DNA of 60,211 nucleotides from an uncultured Alphaproteobacteria bacterium (GTDB lineage: Bacteria; Pseudomonadota; Alphaproteobacteria; RF32; CAG-239), in the NCBI GenBank assembly GCA_944390915.1, contig CALXRS010000009.1, positions 1 to 60,211 of the forward strand. Direction: 5' to 3'. The translations under genes and the position numbers were made by a program. The notes below the pieces were generated by a model that did no database searches, was not told the DNA's origin, and worked only from the letters and a program-made list of their open reading frames with translations. This document shows, piece by piece, positions 16,146 to 25,014 of this stretch (its first letter is position 1; each line of letters opens with the position of its first letter).

Positions 16146-17750
16146 TTATTTTTCTCTTTTGCTCTGATATTGCAGCCAGCCGCCGGCGTAACTCAGCACG
16201 CGCGAAAAGCCGTTTTGCATCAGGATGCGGGCAACGACATAGCTGGTGTAGCCGCGCACGCAGTGCACCAGAATGGTTTTGTCTTTCGGCAGTTCGTTTA
16301 AGCGTTTGCGGATTTGTCCGCCGGGGATGTTTATCGCGCCTTCGATATGTCCGGCGGCGTACATTTCCGGCGGTCGCACGTCGAGCACCGTCATGCCGTC
16401 AAAATCGTCGTCAAACCACGGGACAACCAGTCCTTCGCGGGCGTTTTCAATTGCCATGCCGACAAGGTTGACAGGGTCTTTGGCGGAAGAATAGGGCGGC
16501 GCGTAGCAGAGTTCGGCATCGCGCAGATCTCTGGACGTTCCGTTTAAGCGCATCACGGCGGCAATCACGTCGATGCGCTTGTCCGCGCCTTCCGCACCCA
16601 CAGCCTGCGCGCCGAGGATTTTGCCGTTTTTGTCATAAAGCACTTTCAGGGTGAGCGTATCTGCGCCGGGATAATAGCCGGCATGGGCGGCGGCGTTGAT
16701 AATCATTTTTTCGTAAGCCATGCCCGCGCTTTGCAGTTCTCTTTCGTTGGCGCCGGTAAAAGCGGCGGTCAGAGTGAACACTTTGGCCACGCCCGTTCCC
16801 TGAGTTCCGCCGTAAGGATAGGCGTGTCCGGCGATATGGTCGGCAATCAGCCGTCCCTGACGGTTGGCGGGGCCGGCAAGCGCAATGTTGCGATAAGCGC
16901 CGTAAACCGTATGCCGGGTGGCGGCGTTGTCGCCGCAGGCGTAGATATCGGTCAGGTTGGTTTGCATAAATTCGTCGGTAAGGATGGCGCCGCGGGCGTC
17001 GGTGGCAATGCCGGCCTGTTGCGCCAAAGCCGTTTCCGGCCGCACGCCGAGCGCCAGCACCGCCATGTCGGCGGAAATTTTTGCACCGGAGGCAAGAACG
17101 ACGCCGCCTTCATTAATTTCCGCCAGTCCGTCGCTCAGGTGCAGGGCGATGCCGTTGCGGCGCATTTCCTTATGCAGGCGGCAGACCATGTCCGCGTCAA
17201 GCGGCGGCAATATTTGTCCGGCGGCCTCGATAAGGGTTGTTTCAATACCCAGATGACGCAGGTTTTCGGCCGTTTCCACACCGATAAAACCGCCGCCGGC
17301 CACCACCGCTTTTTGCGGCTTGCGGGCAGCGGCAAATTCCTTGATTTTGTCGGCGTCAGCCAGGGTTTTAAGCGTAAAGCAGGGCAGTTTTTCCATGCCT
17401 TTCACCGGCGGCACGAAAGGTTTTGCGCCGGTGGCAAGCACCAGTTTGTCGTAGGAAAAATTTTCGCCGGTCGACGTTTTGACCAGTTTTTCCCGCGGCA
17501 AAATCTCCGTTGCCTCGCAGCCGGTGCGGATGTCGATGTTAAACAGGTTCTTGAACAAAGCGGGCGAAGCCACCTGCATGTTGCCGCGGTCGGCAATGAC
17601 GCCGCCGATGTAATAGGGCAGGCCGCAGCTGGCAATGGAAGTTTCGGCTGTTTTTTCCAGAATGGTTATTTCCGCCTTGTCGTCCAGCCGCCGAAGCCTT
17701 GCCGCGCAGCTTGCGCCACCCGCGCCGCCGCCGATAATCAGAACTTTCAT
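16146..17750 (-). CDS. CoA-disulfide reductase-like flavoprotein with C-terminal rhodanese
   Basis: A 534-residue FAD/NAD(P)H oxidoreductase. The first FAD loop is IIGGGAGGASCAARLRRLD at the N terminus. The active cysteine is Cys42 in SIASCGLPYYIGG, the single-Cys arrangement of CoA-disulfide and polysulfide reductases. The NAD loop is VVAGGGFIGVETAENL, the second FAD motif DIYACGDNAA. Residues about 450-534 are a rhodanese domain with active Cys497 (VHCVRGYTSY). Fusions of this type reduce CoA disulfide, CoA persulfide or polysulfide. RBS AAAGGAAAA is present. Confidence 0.92.
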   Translation of the reverse strand: MKVLIIGGGAGGASCAARLRRLDDKAEITILEKTAETSIASCGLPYYIGGVIADRGNMQVASPALFKNLFNIDIRTGCEATEILPREKLVKTSTGENFSYDKLVLATGAKPFVPPVKGMEKLPCFTLKTLADADKIKEFAAARKPQKAVVAGGGFIGVETAENLRHLGIETTLIEAAGQILPPLDADMVCRLHKEMRRNGIALHLSDGLAEINEGGVVLASGAKISADMAVLALGVRPETALAQQAGIATDARGAILTDEFMQTNLTDIYACGDNAATRHTVYGAYRNIALAGPANRQGRLIADHIAGHAYPYGGTQGTGVAKVFTLTAAFTGANERELQSAGMAYEKMIINAAAHAGYYPGADTLTLKVLYDKNGKILGAQAVGAEGADKRIDVIAAVMRLNGTSRDLRDAELCYAPPYSSAKDPVNLVGMAIENAREGLVVPWFDDDFDGMTVLDVRPPEMYAAGHIEGAINIPGGQIRKRLNELPKDKTILVHCVRGYTSYVVARILMQNGFSRVLSYAGGWLQYQSKREK

Positions 17751-17824
17751 ATTTGTTTTCCTTTCCTGTGCAAATGTTTTTTCAGGTAATTTTGCATCCA
17801 GTCTACGGCAAATTGGTTAATAAG

Positions 17825-18499
17825 TTATTTTTTCGCAAGCAGGAAGCTTTCGTCCGTCCGTCGGCAAAGTTCCTCATCACTCAAACTGTCGTCAAGAAAA
17901 ACCGTGTACCAGTGTTTTTTGTTCATATGATAGGCGGGAAAAAATTTTTGCCGGTCGAGCAGTTTTTCCATATCTTCGGGACGGCCTCGCAAATCGAGGA
18001 TTTCCGCCGCCGCGGCATTGCCCAGACCGGGACGGCCGGCGGCAACGGTTAAGACGGCGGCATACCATTTTTTGTTGTCCGTCCGGCGGACGATGGCGTT
18101 GTCGGGAAATTTCTCCCACAAAAACTCCGGCTCGTGGCGGTATTTTTGCCGCAGATAGCCGAGCAGCATTTTTGTCTGCCGGTTTTTGAAAACGTCGTCG
18201 GTGCAACAGGCGTCGGCTATTTTTTGCAAAATGTCCGCGCATTCGCTTCTGACTTGTCCGACAAAAGCGCCCGTCGCGTCGGCGTTCAGATGCAGGGTGT
18301 AGAGGTCGCCCGTGTCGGTGTCGCGCAGTTCGGAAGATATGTTGCCGTTTGCCCAAACCGTAACCGTTAAGACAAATTGCCCGCCCGTCACCGGCGCGCC
18401 GTAGCGGTTGCCGCCGTCGGCGTCCTGCCGGAAACCGAAAGCCGGCAGACGGTCGAAACAAACTTTTTTGTTGCGGAAGATAAAATCAAAATTTTTCAT
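17825..18499 (-). CDS. YjbR/MmcQ-like protein
   Basis: A 224-residue protein. The C-terminal half (residues about 110-224) has the YjbR/MmcQ pattern: FPDNAIVRRTDNKKWYAAVL and the closing KKHWYTVFLDDSLSDEELCR block. The N-terminal half (GAPVTGGQFVLTVTVWANG) is a separate small beta domain seen in longer members. The family has a CyaY-like fold and is often described as DNA-binding, without firm evidence of function. CGGAGG precedes the ATG. Confidence 0.8.
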   Translation of the reverse strand: MKNFDFIFRNKKVCFDRLPAFGFRQDADGGNRYGAPVTGGQFVLTVTVWANGNISSELRDTDTGDLYTLHLNADATGAFVGQVRSECADILQKIADACCTDDVFKNRQTKMLLGYLRQKYRHEPEFLWEKFPDNAIVRRTDNKKWYAAVLTVAAGRPGLGNAAAAEILDLRGRPEDMEKLLDRQKFFPAYHMNKKHWYTVFLDDSLSDEELCRRTDESFLLAKK

Positions 18500-18555
18500 G
18501 CTTGCCGGCCTCCGATTGCAGATTATAACCGTTCCGCCGACAAAGAAAAGTTTTT

Positions 18556-19674
18556 TTATTCCAGATTGCGCTTAAAAGTGCGCGCCGCAAAATAAAGCGT
18601 GAATACGGCAATGCCCGCAAGCGGCAAAAGTTCGTCGGCAATGTCTTTAATCCCCACGTCTTTCAGAAACAGCGCGTTGCCGATGTCGATAAAAAAGCGC
18701 AGCGGGTTGGCATAGGTCAGATATTGCAGCGCAACCGGCATGTCCGCCACCGGCGAAACAAAGCCCGAGAGCAGCACCGCCGGCATAATGAACGAAAAGG
18801 CGCCGAGCACGGCCTGCTGCTGGTTGCGGCAGACGGAGGAAATGAACAGCCCCACGCCCACCAGCGACAGCATGGCGACAAAGGAAGCAAAGAAAAACAG
18901 CCCCGGCGATCCGGTGAAGGGAATGTCAAAACAGAAAACCGCGGCGGTCGTCATCACCGCCTGCAATATCAGGGCGATTATAAGCGGCGGCACGGTTTTA
19001 CCGACAAGCAGCTCGAAAGCCGTGCACGGGCTGACAATCAGCTGTTCAAAGGTGCCGAGTTCCCGCTCGCGCGCCACCGACAGCGAAGTCAGCATCAGCG
19101 AGATGACGAGCGCCAGAATAACAATCAGCGAAATGACCAGATACCATTGATAAACGGCGTTCGGATTGTAGCGCACGCGCACGGCAATGTCTATGTTTGC
19201 GCCCGTCGTCCCGATTTTTTGCGCCGTTTTGCGGTCAAAAGCGGCGGCTATCTCGCTTATGTAGCCTTCGATGCCGGAAGCCGCGCTCGGCGTGCGGCCG
19301 TCGAGCAGCAGCAAAACTTCGGCGTTTTCGCCTTTTTTCAGCCGGCGCGCAAAATCCTGCGGAATGAAGAGCGCTGCCTGCGCCTTTTCTTTGGCCAGAG
19401 CTTGCCGCGCCTGCTGTTCGTCGGCAGCCGCCTTCACGCCGCCAAACCAGGAAGAAGCGCCGATGCCGGCGATAAATTCGCGCGATTCCAAAGTCTGCGA
19501 ACGGTCAACGGCAAGCACGACGGCGTTCTTTGTTTCCATGGTCAGGATGTTGGCAAACAGGGCAAGCTGGATGAGCGGCGGCGCAATAATGATAATCCGG
19601 CTTTTCGGGTCGCGCAGGATGCTTAAAAATTCTTTTTTGATAAGCGCGCCGAGGCGGCAAAAAAACTCAGTCAT
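18556..19674 (-). CDS. ABC-2 type efflux permease (YbhR-like)
   Basis: Inner-membrane permease subunit, 372 residues. One N-terminal hydrophobic segment (about 22-42) is followed by a long extracytoplasmic domain, then five more segments from about residue 175. The ABC-2 signature region SVARERELGTFEQLIVSPC is present. I chose the start at 19674 (MTEFFCRLGALIKKEFLSIL) because AAGGAGG lies eight bases upstream and paralogues start with the same KKEF helix. It overlaps the preceding permease gene by eight bases and is last in the efflux operon. Confidence 0.9.
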   Translation of the reverse strand: MTEFFCRLGALIKKEFLSILRDPKSRIIIIAPPLIQLALFANILTMETKNAVVLAVDRSQTLESREFIAGIGASSWFGGVKAAADEQQARQALAKEKAQAALFIPQDFARRLKKGENAEVLLLLDGRTPSAASGIEGYISEIAAAFDRKTAQKIGTTGANIDIAVRVRYNPNAVYQWYLVISLIVILALVISLMLTSLSVARERELGTFEQLIVSPCTAFELLVGKTVPPLIIALILQAVMTTAAVFCFDIPFTGSPGLFFFASFVAMLSLVGVGLFISSVCRNQQQAVLGAFSFIMPAVLLSGFVSPVADMPVALQYLTYANPLRFFIDIGNALFLKDVGIKDIADELLPLAGIAVFTLYFAARTFKRNLE

Positions 19675-20773
19675 CAAGCCTCCTTGCCGTTTTTTTGTAA
19701 ACAACGGCGGCAAAAAGCGTGCCGAGAGCAAACAGAAAAGCGCCGCTGACAAGGGTTGTTTCCCATACCGTTCCGGACATAAACTCGCTTTTGACAAAGC
19801 GCACGTAATGCGTGGGCGGCAGCAGCCAGGCCAAACGGCGGAAAAACGGCGGCATTGAAATAATGGGAAACACCACGCCGGACATCATCAGCGCCGGCAG
19901 AAAACCGACGATCAGGGCGGCCATGCTGGCCAGCATCTGGTCACGCAGGAGGCTCGAGATAATCAGCCCCAGCCCGAGCGAAGCATAAAGAAAAAGCGCG
20001 CTGATGACAAACAGCACTCCCCAGCTGCCGGCAAAGGGCAGGCGAAAAACCAGCACCATCACCGCAATCGAAAAAAACAGCGACAACATGCCGACGGCAA
20101 AATAGGGCACATATTTGCCGATAATAAACTGCATCGGCCGCAGTCCCGCCGCCAGCAGCGCCTCCATCGTGCCGCGTTCCCACTCGCGGGAGATGACCAG
20201 CGCGGTCAGCAGAATGCCGATGAGCGTCATGGTTACGGCCAGCGAACTCGGCACCACCGCCCGCCTTCCGTCGTTGTTCGGATTATACAGATAGCGGGGA
20301 ACAATCTCGACCGTCGGCGCCGCGGTCTGTTGTCGGCGGTTGGCGGAAAGCCAGCCGTTGGCAATTCGGGTGACATAGTTTTGCGTATGCGCCACCTGGG
20401 TATAGTTGGCGCCGTCGGCCACCAGCAGCAGCGCGGCGTTTTTTCCGGCGGCCAGGTTGCGCGAAAAATCCGCCGGCAGGGTCAGCGCGCCCTGAATTTT
20501 GCCGCGCGCCAAATCATGATACATCTGTTTTTCGCTGCCGTAAAAAGCGGTTTGCATATAGGCGTTTTGTCCGAGGGCGTCGATCAGGTCGGCGGTTTGC
20601 GGGCCGCGATCGTCGTTTTTGATGCCGAGCCGCACATGGGCAAAATCAAGATTGATGCCGTAGGTGTAGATAAACAGCAAAACAAGCGGCAGCACAAAGG
20701 CGATCAGCAGGCTCGACGGGTCGCGGATAATCTGCAGAAATTCCTTTTTGATAAAAGCCGTCGTCGTCTTCAT
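19667..20773 (-). CDS. ABC-2 type efflux permease (YbhS-like)
   Basis: Second permease subunit, 368 residues, starting MKTTTAFIKKEFLQIIRDPS. It has an N-terminal membrane segment (LLIAFVLPLVLLFIYTYG), a long periplasmic domain and five C-terminal segments with the signature ISREWERGTMEALLAAGLRP. The ATG overlaps the stop of the ATP-binding gene by four bases. It is paralogous to the next gene, as in the YbhS/YbhR pair, and probably forms a heterodimer with it. Confidence 0.9.
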   Translation of the reverse strand: MKTTTAFIKKEFLQIIRDPSSLLIAFVLPLVLLFIYTYGINLDFAHVRLGIKNDDRGPQTADLIDALGQNAYMQTAFYGSEKQMYHDLARGKIQGALTLPADFSRNLAAGKNAALLLVADGANYTQVAHTQNYVTRIANGWLSANRRQQTAAPTVEIVPRYLYNPNNDGRRAVVPSSLAVTMTLIGILLTALVISREWERGTMEALLAAGLRPMQFIIGKYVPYFAVGMLSLFFSIAVMVLVFRLPFAGSWGVLFVISALFLYASLGLGLIISSLLRDQMLASMAALIVGFLPALMMSGVVFPIISMPPFFRRLAWLLPPTHYVRFVKSEFMSGTVWETTLVSGAFLFALGTLFAAVVYKKTARRLDD

Positions 20774-22272
20774 GCCGGTTGCTCCTCCTGCGCGAGGATG
20801 GCGGCGGCAAAAGCGCTTTCCAGACTGTCGGTGGCGGTCTGCCGGCAGAGTTCCGCCGGCGTGCCGGCGGCAATGGTTCGTCCGCGGAAAAACAGGCTGA
20901 TACGGTCGCAATATTCGGCCTCGTCCATGAAATGGGTGGTAATTAAAACGGTTACGCCTTTTTGAGCCAGAGCGGTGATATGGTTCCAGAATTCGCGACG
21001 GGTGATGACGTCCACGCCCGAAGTCGGCTCGTCCAGAAACAGCACCGGCGGGTTGTGCATGACCGCGCAGGCCAGCGACAGCCTTTGTTTGTAGCCAAGC
21101 GGCAGATCGGCGGCATTGTCGTTCAGACAGGGCCTGAACCCGAAGATCTCAATCATCCGACCGACGGCAAGCATAGCCCGGTGACCGCCGAGTCCGTAGG
21201 CGCCGGCAAAAAAATCCAGATTTTGGCGGACGCTCAAGTTCGGATAAAGCGAAAATTTTTGTGCCATATAGCCGAGATGCGCCCGCGCGGCGGAAGCGTT
21301 TTTCACAATGTCGATGCCCATGATGCGGGCAGTGCCCGAGGTCGGGCGCGCCAGTCCGCACATCATTTTGAAAGAGGTGGATTTGCCGGCGCCGTTCGGT
21401 CCGAGCAGGCCGTAAATTTCTCCTTTGCGGATTTTCAGGTTGTTGTCTTTGACGGCGCAAAAACTGCCGTAATTTTTTACCAGATGCAGGGCTTCCACCG
21501 GATAATCGCAGCTGTTGTCGGGCATGACGAATTTTTTTGCCACGGCCGATTCCTTTTTTTGCCAGCCGCCCGCAAGCTCGATTATTTTTTCTTCAAAACC
21601 GCGGCTGTCGGGAGCAAGGTCGGTCGGCCTGCCGACAAAAACCGTTCGCCCGCGGTCGACAACCGCGGCCACGTCAAAGCCGTGCGCCTCGTCCATATAG
21701 GCGGTGGACCAGATAACCGTGGTTTGTCCTTTGGTGCTTTCTTTCACCATCTTCAGCAGTTCGCGCCGCGACACGGGGTCGACCCCGACCGACGGTTCGT
21801 CAAGTAACAGCAGTTCCGGATTGCCCAGCAGCGCGCAGATAAGTCCCAGTTTTTGCTTCATGCCGCCGGAAAGTTTGCCGGCCGACCGGTTTTGGAAAGG
21901 TGACAGGCCGGCAAAGTCGAGCATGTTGTCAAATTCGGCGTCGACATGTTTTAAGGCCGCGTAAAACTCAAGATTTTCGCGCACGGTCAAATCTTCGTAC
22001 AGACCGAATTTTTGCGGCATGTAGCCGATTGTAACCGGTGGTTTCCGTCCGGCTTTTGTTTCCTTTCCGTCGATGAAAATGCTGCCGCCGTCGGGCAAAA
22101 GCAGTCCCGCCAACAGACGGAGCAGGGTGCTTTTGCCGGCGCCGTCGGCGCCGATGAGCCCGACCGTCTGTCCTTTGTAAATGGCAAGCGAGAGACAATC
22201 GACAGCCATGTTTTTGCCGCCGTCAAAACTTTTGCGGATTTCGCGGATGTCAATGAACGGCGTTTTTTCCAT
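20770..22272 (-). CDS. Tandem-domain ABC transporter ATPase (YbhF-like)
   Basis: A 500-residue fusion of two nucleotide-binding domains. Domain 1 has Walker A GADGAGKST (41-49), signature KLSGGMKQKLGL and Walker B LLLLDEPSVGVDP. Domain 2 has GPNGAGKST (about 290), a degenerate signature DLPLGYKQRLSLA and Walker B VLFLDEPTSGVD. Note LSGG in domain 1 but LPLG in domain 2. The protein would power the two permeases. Its start overlaps the membrane fusion gene by 23 bases. Confidence 0.93.
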   Translation of the reverse strand: MEKTPFIDIREIRKSFDGGKNMAVDCLSLAIYKGQTVGLIGADGAGKSTLLRLLAGLLLPDGGSIFIDGKETKAGRKPPVTIGYMPQKFGLYEDLTVRENLEFYAALKHVDAEFDNMLDFAGLSPFQNRSAGKLSGGMKQKLGLICALLGNPELLLLDEPSVGVDPVSRRELLKMVKESTKGQTTVIWSTAYMDEAHGFDVAAVVDRGRTVFVGRPTDLAPDSRGFEEKIIELAGGWQKKESAVAKKFVMPDNSCDYPVEALHLVKNYGSFCAVKDNNLKIRKGEIYGLLGPNGAGKSTSFKMMCGLARPTSGTARIMGIDIVKNASAARAHLGYMAQKFSLYPNLSVRQNLDFFAGAYGLGGHRAMLAVGRMIEIFGFRPCLNDNAADLPLGYKQRLSLACAVMHNPPVLFLDEPTSGVDVITRREFWNHITALAQKGVTVLITTHFMDEAEYCDRISLFFRGRTIAAGTPAELCRQTATDSLESAFAAAILAQEEQPA

Positions 22273-23125
22273 CGGCAGCCTCCGGCGCCTCGGGCTCTAT
22301 GATTACCGTGACCGGCATGCCCTGTTTGAGCAAATCGTCGGGCGCTTCGGCATAGACGTTCAACCGGTAGACAAGTTCGCTGCGCAGCTCGTCCGTCTGC
22401 ACGGTTTTCGGGGTAAATTCCGCCACCGGGGAAATATAGCCCACATAACCGCCGTAGCTGATTTTTTTGCCGTCGGCGGGGTTGATGCCGTCGGTTACGA
22501 TAAGCGCTCGGCTGCCGTGAGTCACCAACCCGAGATAAGGTTCCGGCAGATAGACGCGGGCGTAGCGCGGTTTGTCCTTGGCGATGGTATAGACGGTTTC
22601 GCCGGCGGCCAGCACGGTGCCCGGTTCGCGCACGCGGATGCTGACAACGCCGTCGTCGGGGGCATGGATCTGGGTGTATCCCAACCGGTCTTTTTCATAG
22701 GCGGCGGCAATCTTGGCGGATTGCAAAGCCGCTTCCGCTTCGTTTTTGGCGTTTGTGTAAGAAATGCAGCTTCTTTCGGAGGCAATTTTCTGTTTGCACA
22801 GCGGCAGGTTGGTGGCAAGTACCGAGCGGGCTTCCGCCAGCTGCGCTTCGGCGCGGCCGATTTCCGCCAGCGCGCGTTGATAGTTGTGACGATAGTCGCG
22901 ATCGTCAAGCACGGCCAGCAGGTCGCCTTTTTTGACCCGTTCGCCTTCTTCAAAAAACATTTCTTTCAGCGTGCCGCCGACCATAAAACCGATGTCGGCC
23001 TGCCTTATGTCGATATTGCCGTAAAGAACGATTTTGCCGCCGTTTCCGTTTTCGGCAAGCAACCCCAAGGAGATGATAAGGGCAACCGCCGCCGCGGCGG
23101 TTACAAACAATGTTTTTCTGTTCAT
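22250..23125 (-). CDS. HlyD-type membrane fusion protein (YbhG-like)
   Basis: A 291-residue periplasmic adaptor anchored by a hydrophobic N terminus (residues 5-22). It has a first lipoyl half (GTLKEMFFEEGERVKKGDLLAVLDD), a coiled-coil hairpin (YRHNYQRALAEIGRAEAQLAEAR onward), the second half (IHAPDDGVVSIRVREPGTVL) and a beta-barrel domain. The start at 23125 (MNRKTLF) has GGAGGAAAG upstream. It is first gene of a four-gene operon in the same order as E. coli ybhGFSR: adaptor, double ATPase, two permeases. Export of a lipophilic or cationic substrate is likely; no outer-membrane partner is in the operon. Confidence 0.92.
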   Translation of the reverse strand: MNRKTLFVTAAAAVALIISLGLLAENGNGGKIVLYGNIDIRQADIGFMVGGTLKEMFFEEGERVKKGDLLAVLDDRDYRHNYQRALAEIGRAEAQLAEARSVLATNLPLCKQKIASERSCISYTNAKNEAEAALQSAKIAAAYEKDRLGYTQIHAPDDGVVSIRVREPGTVLAAGETVYTIAKDKPRYARVYLPEPYLGLVTHGSRALIVTDGINPADGKKISYGGYVGYISPVAEFTPKTVQTDELRSELVYRLNVYAEAPDDLLKQGMPVTVIIEPEAPEAADGKNAVH

Positions 23126-23216
23126 GCTTTCCTCCTCCGGCAAAAGCCATGGCGGAATAATATAAGCTTGGCACAAAAACGGCGTTAAGTCAATGACCGT
23201 CACAAGAAAATAAAAA

Positions 23217-23247
23217 AAGAGCACGTTCCCCGTAAGGAAGTGCTCTT
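23217..23247 (-). terminator. Terminator of the outer-membrane protein gene
   Basis: Stem AAGAGCAC / GTGCTCTT with partial inner pairing; the minus strand continues into a run of seven T. Confidence 0.75.
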
Positions 23248-23267
23248 AAAGTTGTCGCGGTTACCGG

Positions 23268-23819
23268 TTAGAAGCGGTAGCCGATGCCGACGCGAACCGT
23301 CAGGTTCTGATAGCCGACCTGATCTTCGCCGTAATGCTTCGGGAACATATAGCCCACCTCGGCGTTTGCAAACAGCTTTTTCCAGATGGTGATATTGGTT
23401 CCCGCCTTAATCCGCCAGTGGAAGATGTCTTTTTCAAAGACGTCGTGTCCGCAGGCGTTAATCGGTGAACTTTCGAGAACGGTCAATCCCCAGTTTGTCC
23501 ACGAACTCATGAGGTAAACCTCATAATTGTCGCGGAAAGTATGCGCCAAACCGAAAGACGGACTGAAATACATCAGATGCTGACGGCTAAACGAATACCC
23601 CGGATCAATATAACTGCCGCCGAACTCGAGCTCTGCTCTCAGAAAATAGCAGTTCAGTCCGAAGGCTGCGCCGTAGATGGGTGCCGGTTCAAGAACATTG
23701 GCGCCGCTGAAAACGATAACGCTTGCCTTCAGTCGGTCATCTTTCCAATAATCACTCTGTGCGCTAACGGATGCTGCGGTCATCATGACGGCAAACATCA
23801 ACAATAAAAACTTTTTCAT
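23268..23819 (-). CDS. Small outer-membrane beta-barrel protein
   Basis: A 183-residue protein with a clear signal peptide (MKKFLLLMFAVMMTAASVSA, cleavage before QSDYW). The mature part is a run of alternating aromatic strands ending in Phe (LTVRVGIGYRF), the usual BAM-recognised end of an outer-membrane barrel. Length suggests eight strands. There is no Shine-Dalgarno sequence; the leader is an AT-only stretch (ATTAATTAATTAAATCAATT), unlike most genes here. It stands alone with its own terminator. Function unknown; related barrels serve as pores or adhesion proteins. Confidence 0.8.
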   Translation of the reverse strand: MKKFLLLMFAVMMTAASVSAQSDYWKDDRLKASVIVFSGANVLEPAPIYGAAFGLNCYFLRAELEFGGSYIDPGYSFSRQHLMYFSPSFGLAHTFRDNYEVYLMSSWTNWGLTVLESSPINACGHDVFEKDIFHWRIKAGTNITIWKKLFANAEVGYMFPKHYGEDQVGYQNLTVRVGIGYRF

Positions 23820-23991
23820 AATTGATTTAATTAATTAATAATTTCACTATACAGCTTTAGTATACACCAAATTTGTCGGATGTAAACAGAAATTTGACAA
23901 AAAAACGGTTGAAACACGCAAAATAAGGTTAAGGCTGGACATTGCCGATTGTTTGTTGTACCTTTCAACAAAAATCATGATGGAGAATAAG

Positions 23992-24321
23992 ATGTTGACC
24001 TTTGCTTCCTTTTTTATGTTTTCGCTCGGGGCGCTTATTCCGGCTTATTTAATCAGTCGGTTGTTTATCTGGTTGGCCGAAAAGTTTTTTGCCCGCCCTC
24101 ATGTCATTGCCGCCCATGTTCTGACGCTGCTTGTGAGCGGCGCGCTCTATTCTTTCTTCAGCGGCTATAACATGGCGTTTGGTCTCAGCATGTATGCTCT
24201 GCCGCAGTTTTTTTGGCTGGCTTTTGATTTTTCGCGTTTTTGCAAAAACGCGTCCCTTTTGCCGGAACGGGAAAAGGAGGGAGAAAAAAAAGCGGACGAG
24301 ACAACGGCAACCGCCGAATGA
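23992..24321 (+). CDS. Small inner-membrane protein
   Basis: A 109-residue protein with about three hydrophobic segments (residues 3-28, 34-52 and 59-75) and a charged C-terminal tail (PEREKEGEKKADETTATAE). I chose the ATG at 23992 because GGAG lies nine bases upstream; two ATGs earlier in frame lack such a site. No known family; cytoplasmic tail presumed. Its end is four bases from the convergent gene. Confidence 0.7.
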   Translation: MLTFASFFMFSLGALIPAYLISRLFIWLAEKFFARPHVIAAHVLTLLVSGALYSFFSGYNMAFGLSMYALPQFFWLAFDFSRFCKNASLLPEREKEGEKKADETTATAE

Positions 24322-24325
24322 AAAT

Positions 24326-24922
24326 TCAGGGAATCCAATCGACAATCCCTGTTTGCTGATGTGTCTGCCGCCATTGCAGAAATTGTTCGTAATCTTCAAT
24401 TCCGTCTCTTAGAACCGCCATGTAATATTCGATGCCGGCTATTTTGACATCGTCCGGCGTTGCAAATTTCAAGCGCAAAATGGTTTCTTTTTGTTTGGGG
24501 GACATAATTGCGCCGATGCGCTCCGCGATTTTTTCAAAATATCCGTCCCAGCGCGAGCCGTCGGCCATATGAATCATGTCTATCTGCCAGCAGTCGCCGT
24601 TTTTGTCGCGGTATTTGGCATGCCATTCCAGACAGGCGTCTTCTTCATTGCTCAGGTTGGCATATTCAACGGCAATAACGCCCGTATGTCCGGCCAGCAA
24701 TGAAACGGCGCGGAAGCTTTCGGCAATGTCGAGTTTCGGCGTATAAATGTGGAAATCAATGTCCCGATGTTTCATCAAAAGCCCGGTTTTGAGCGAACCG
24801 ATCAGATTTATTCGGGCATTGATGCTTTGCCAACAGCCGACAACGCCGGTTTCTTCAATTACCTGACGCGCCTGCTGTTGATTTTTCTGCGCCAGTTTAA
24901 GAATTTCTTCCGTTGTTTGCAA
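24326..24922 (-). CDS. Nucleotidyltransferase-fold-like protein
   Basis: A 198-residue cytoplasmic protein. GSLKTGLLMKHRDIDFHIY at residues about 42-60 resembles the GS...DxD core of nucleotidyltransferases. A third acid is likely within CWQIDMIHMADGS. The C-terminal part is helical, with GIEYYMAVLRDGIEDYEQFL. I base the assignment on this motif pattern alone; substrates may be nucleotides or small molecules. It is convergent with the small membrane protein and divergent from the flavoprotein. Confidence 0.6.
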   Translation of the reverse strand: MQTTEEILKLAQKNQQQARQVIEETGVVGCWQSINARINLIGSLKTGLLMKHRDIDFHIYTPKLDIAESFRAVSLLAGHTGVIAVEYANLSNEEDACLEWHAKYRDKNGDCWQIDMIHMADGSRWDGYFEKIAERIGAIMSPKQKETILRLKFATPDDVKIAGIEYYMAVLRDGIEDYEQFLQWRQTHQQTGIVDWIP

Positions 24923-25014
24923 TTTATCCTCCCGTTGTTGACGAAAACATTATAAATGATTTATCATGTCCGGCAACGGGAATTTTCGGACAAACGTTAA
25001 TTGAGGAGAGCAAA

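Noticed and set aside
16683..17789. 368-codon plus-strand frame opposite the CoA-disulfide reductase
   Set aside because: Antisense shadow of a well-supported gene; no domain and no start signal.
22181..23188. 335-codon plus-strand frame opposite the membrane fusion gene
   Set aside because: Mirror-frame product of a GC-biased coding strand; no recognisable motif.
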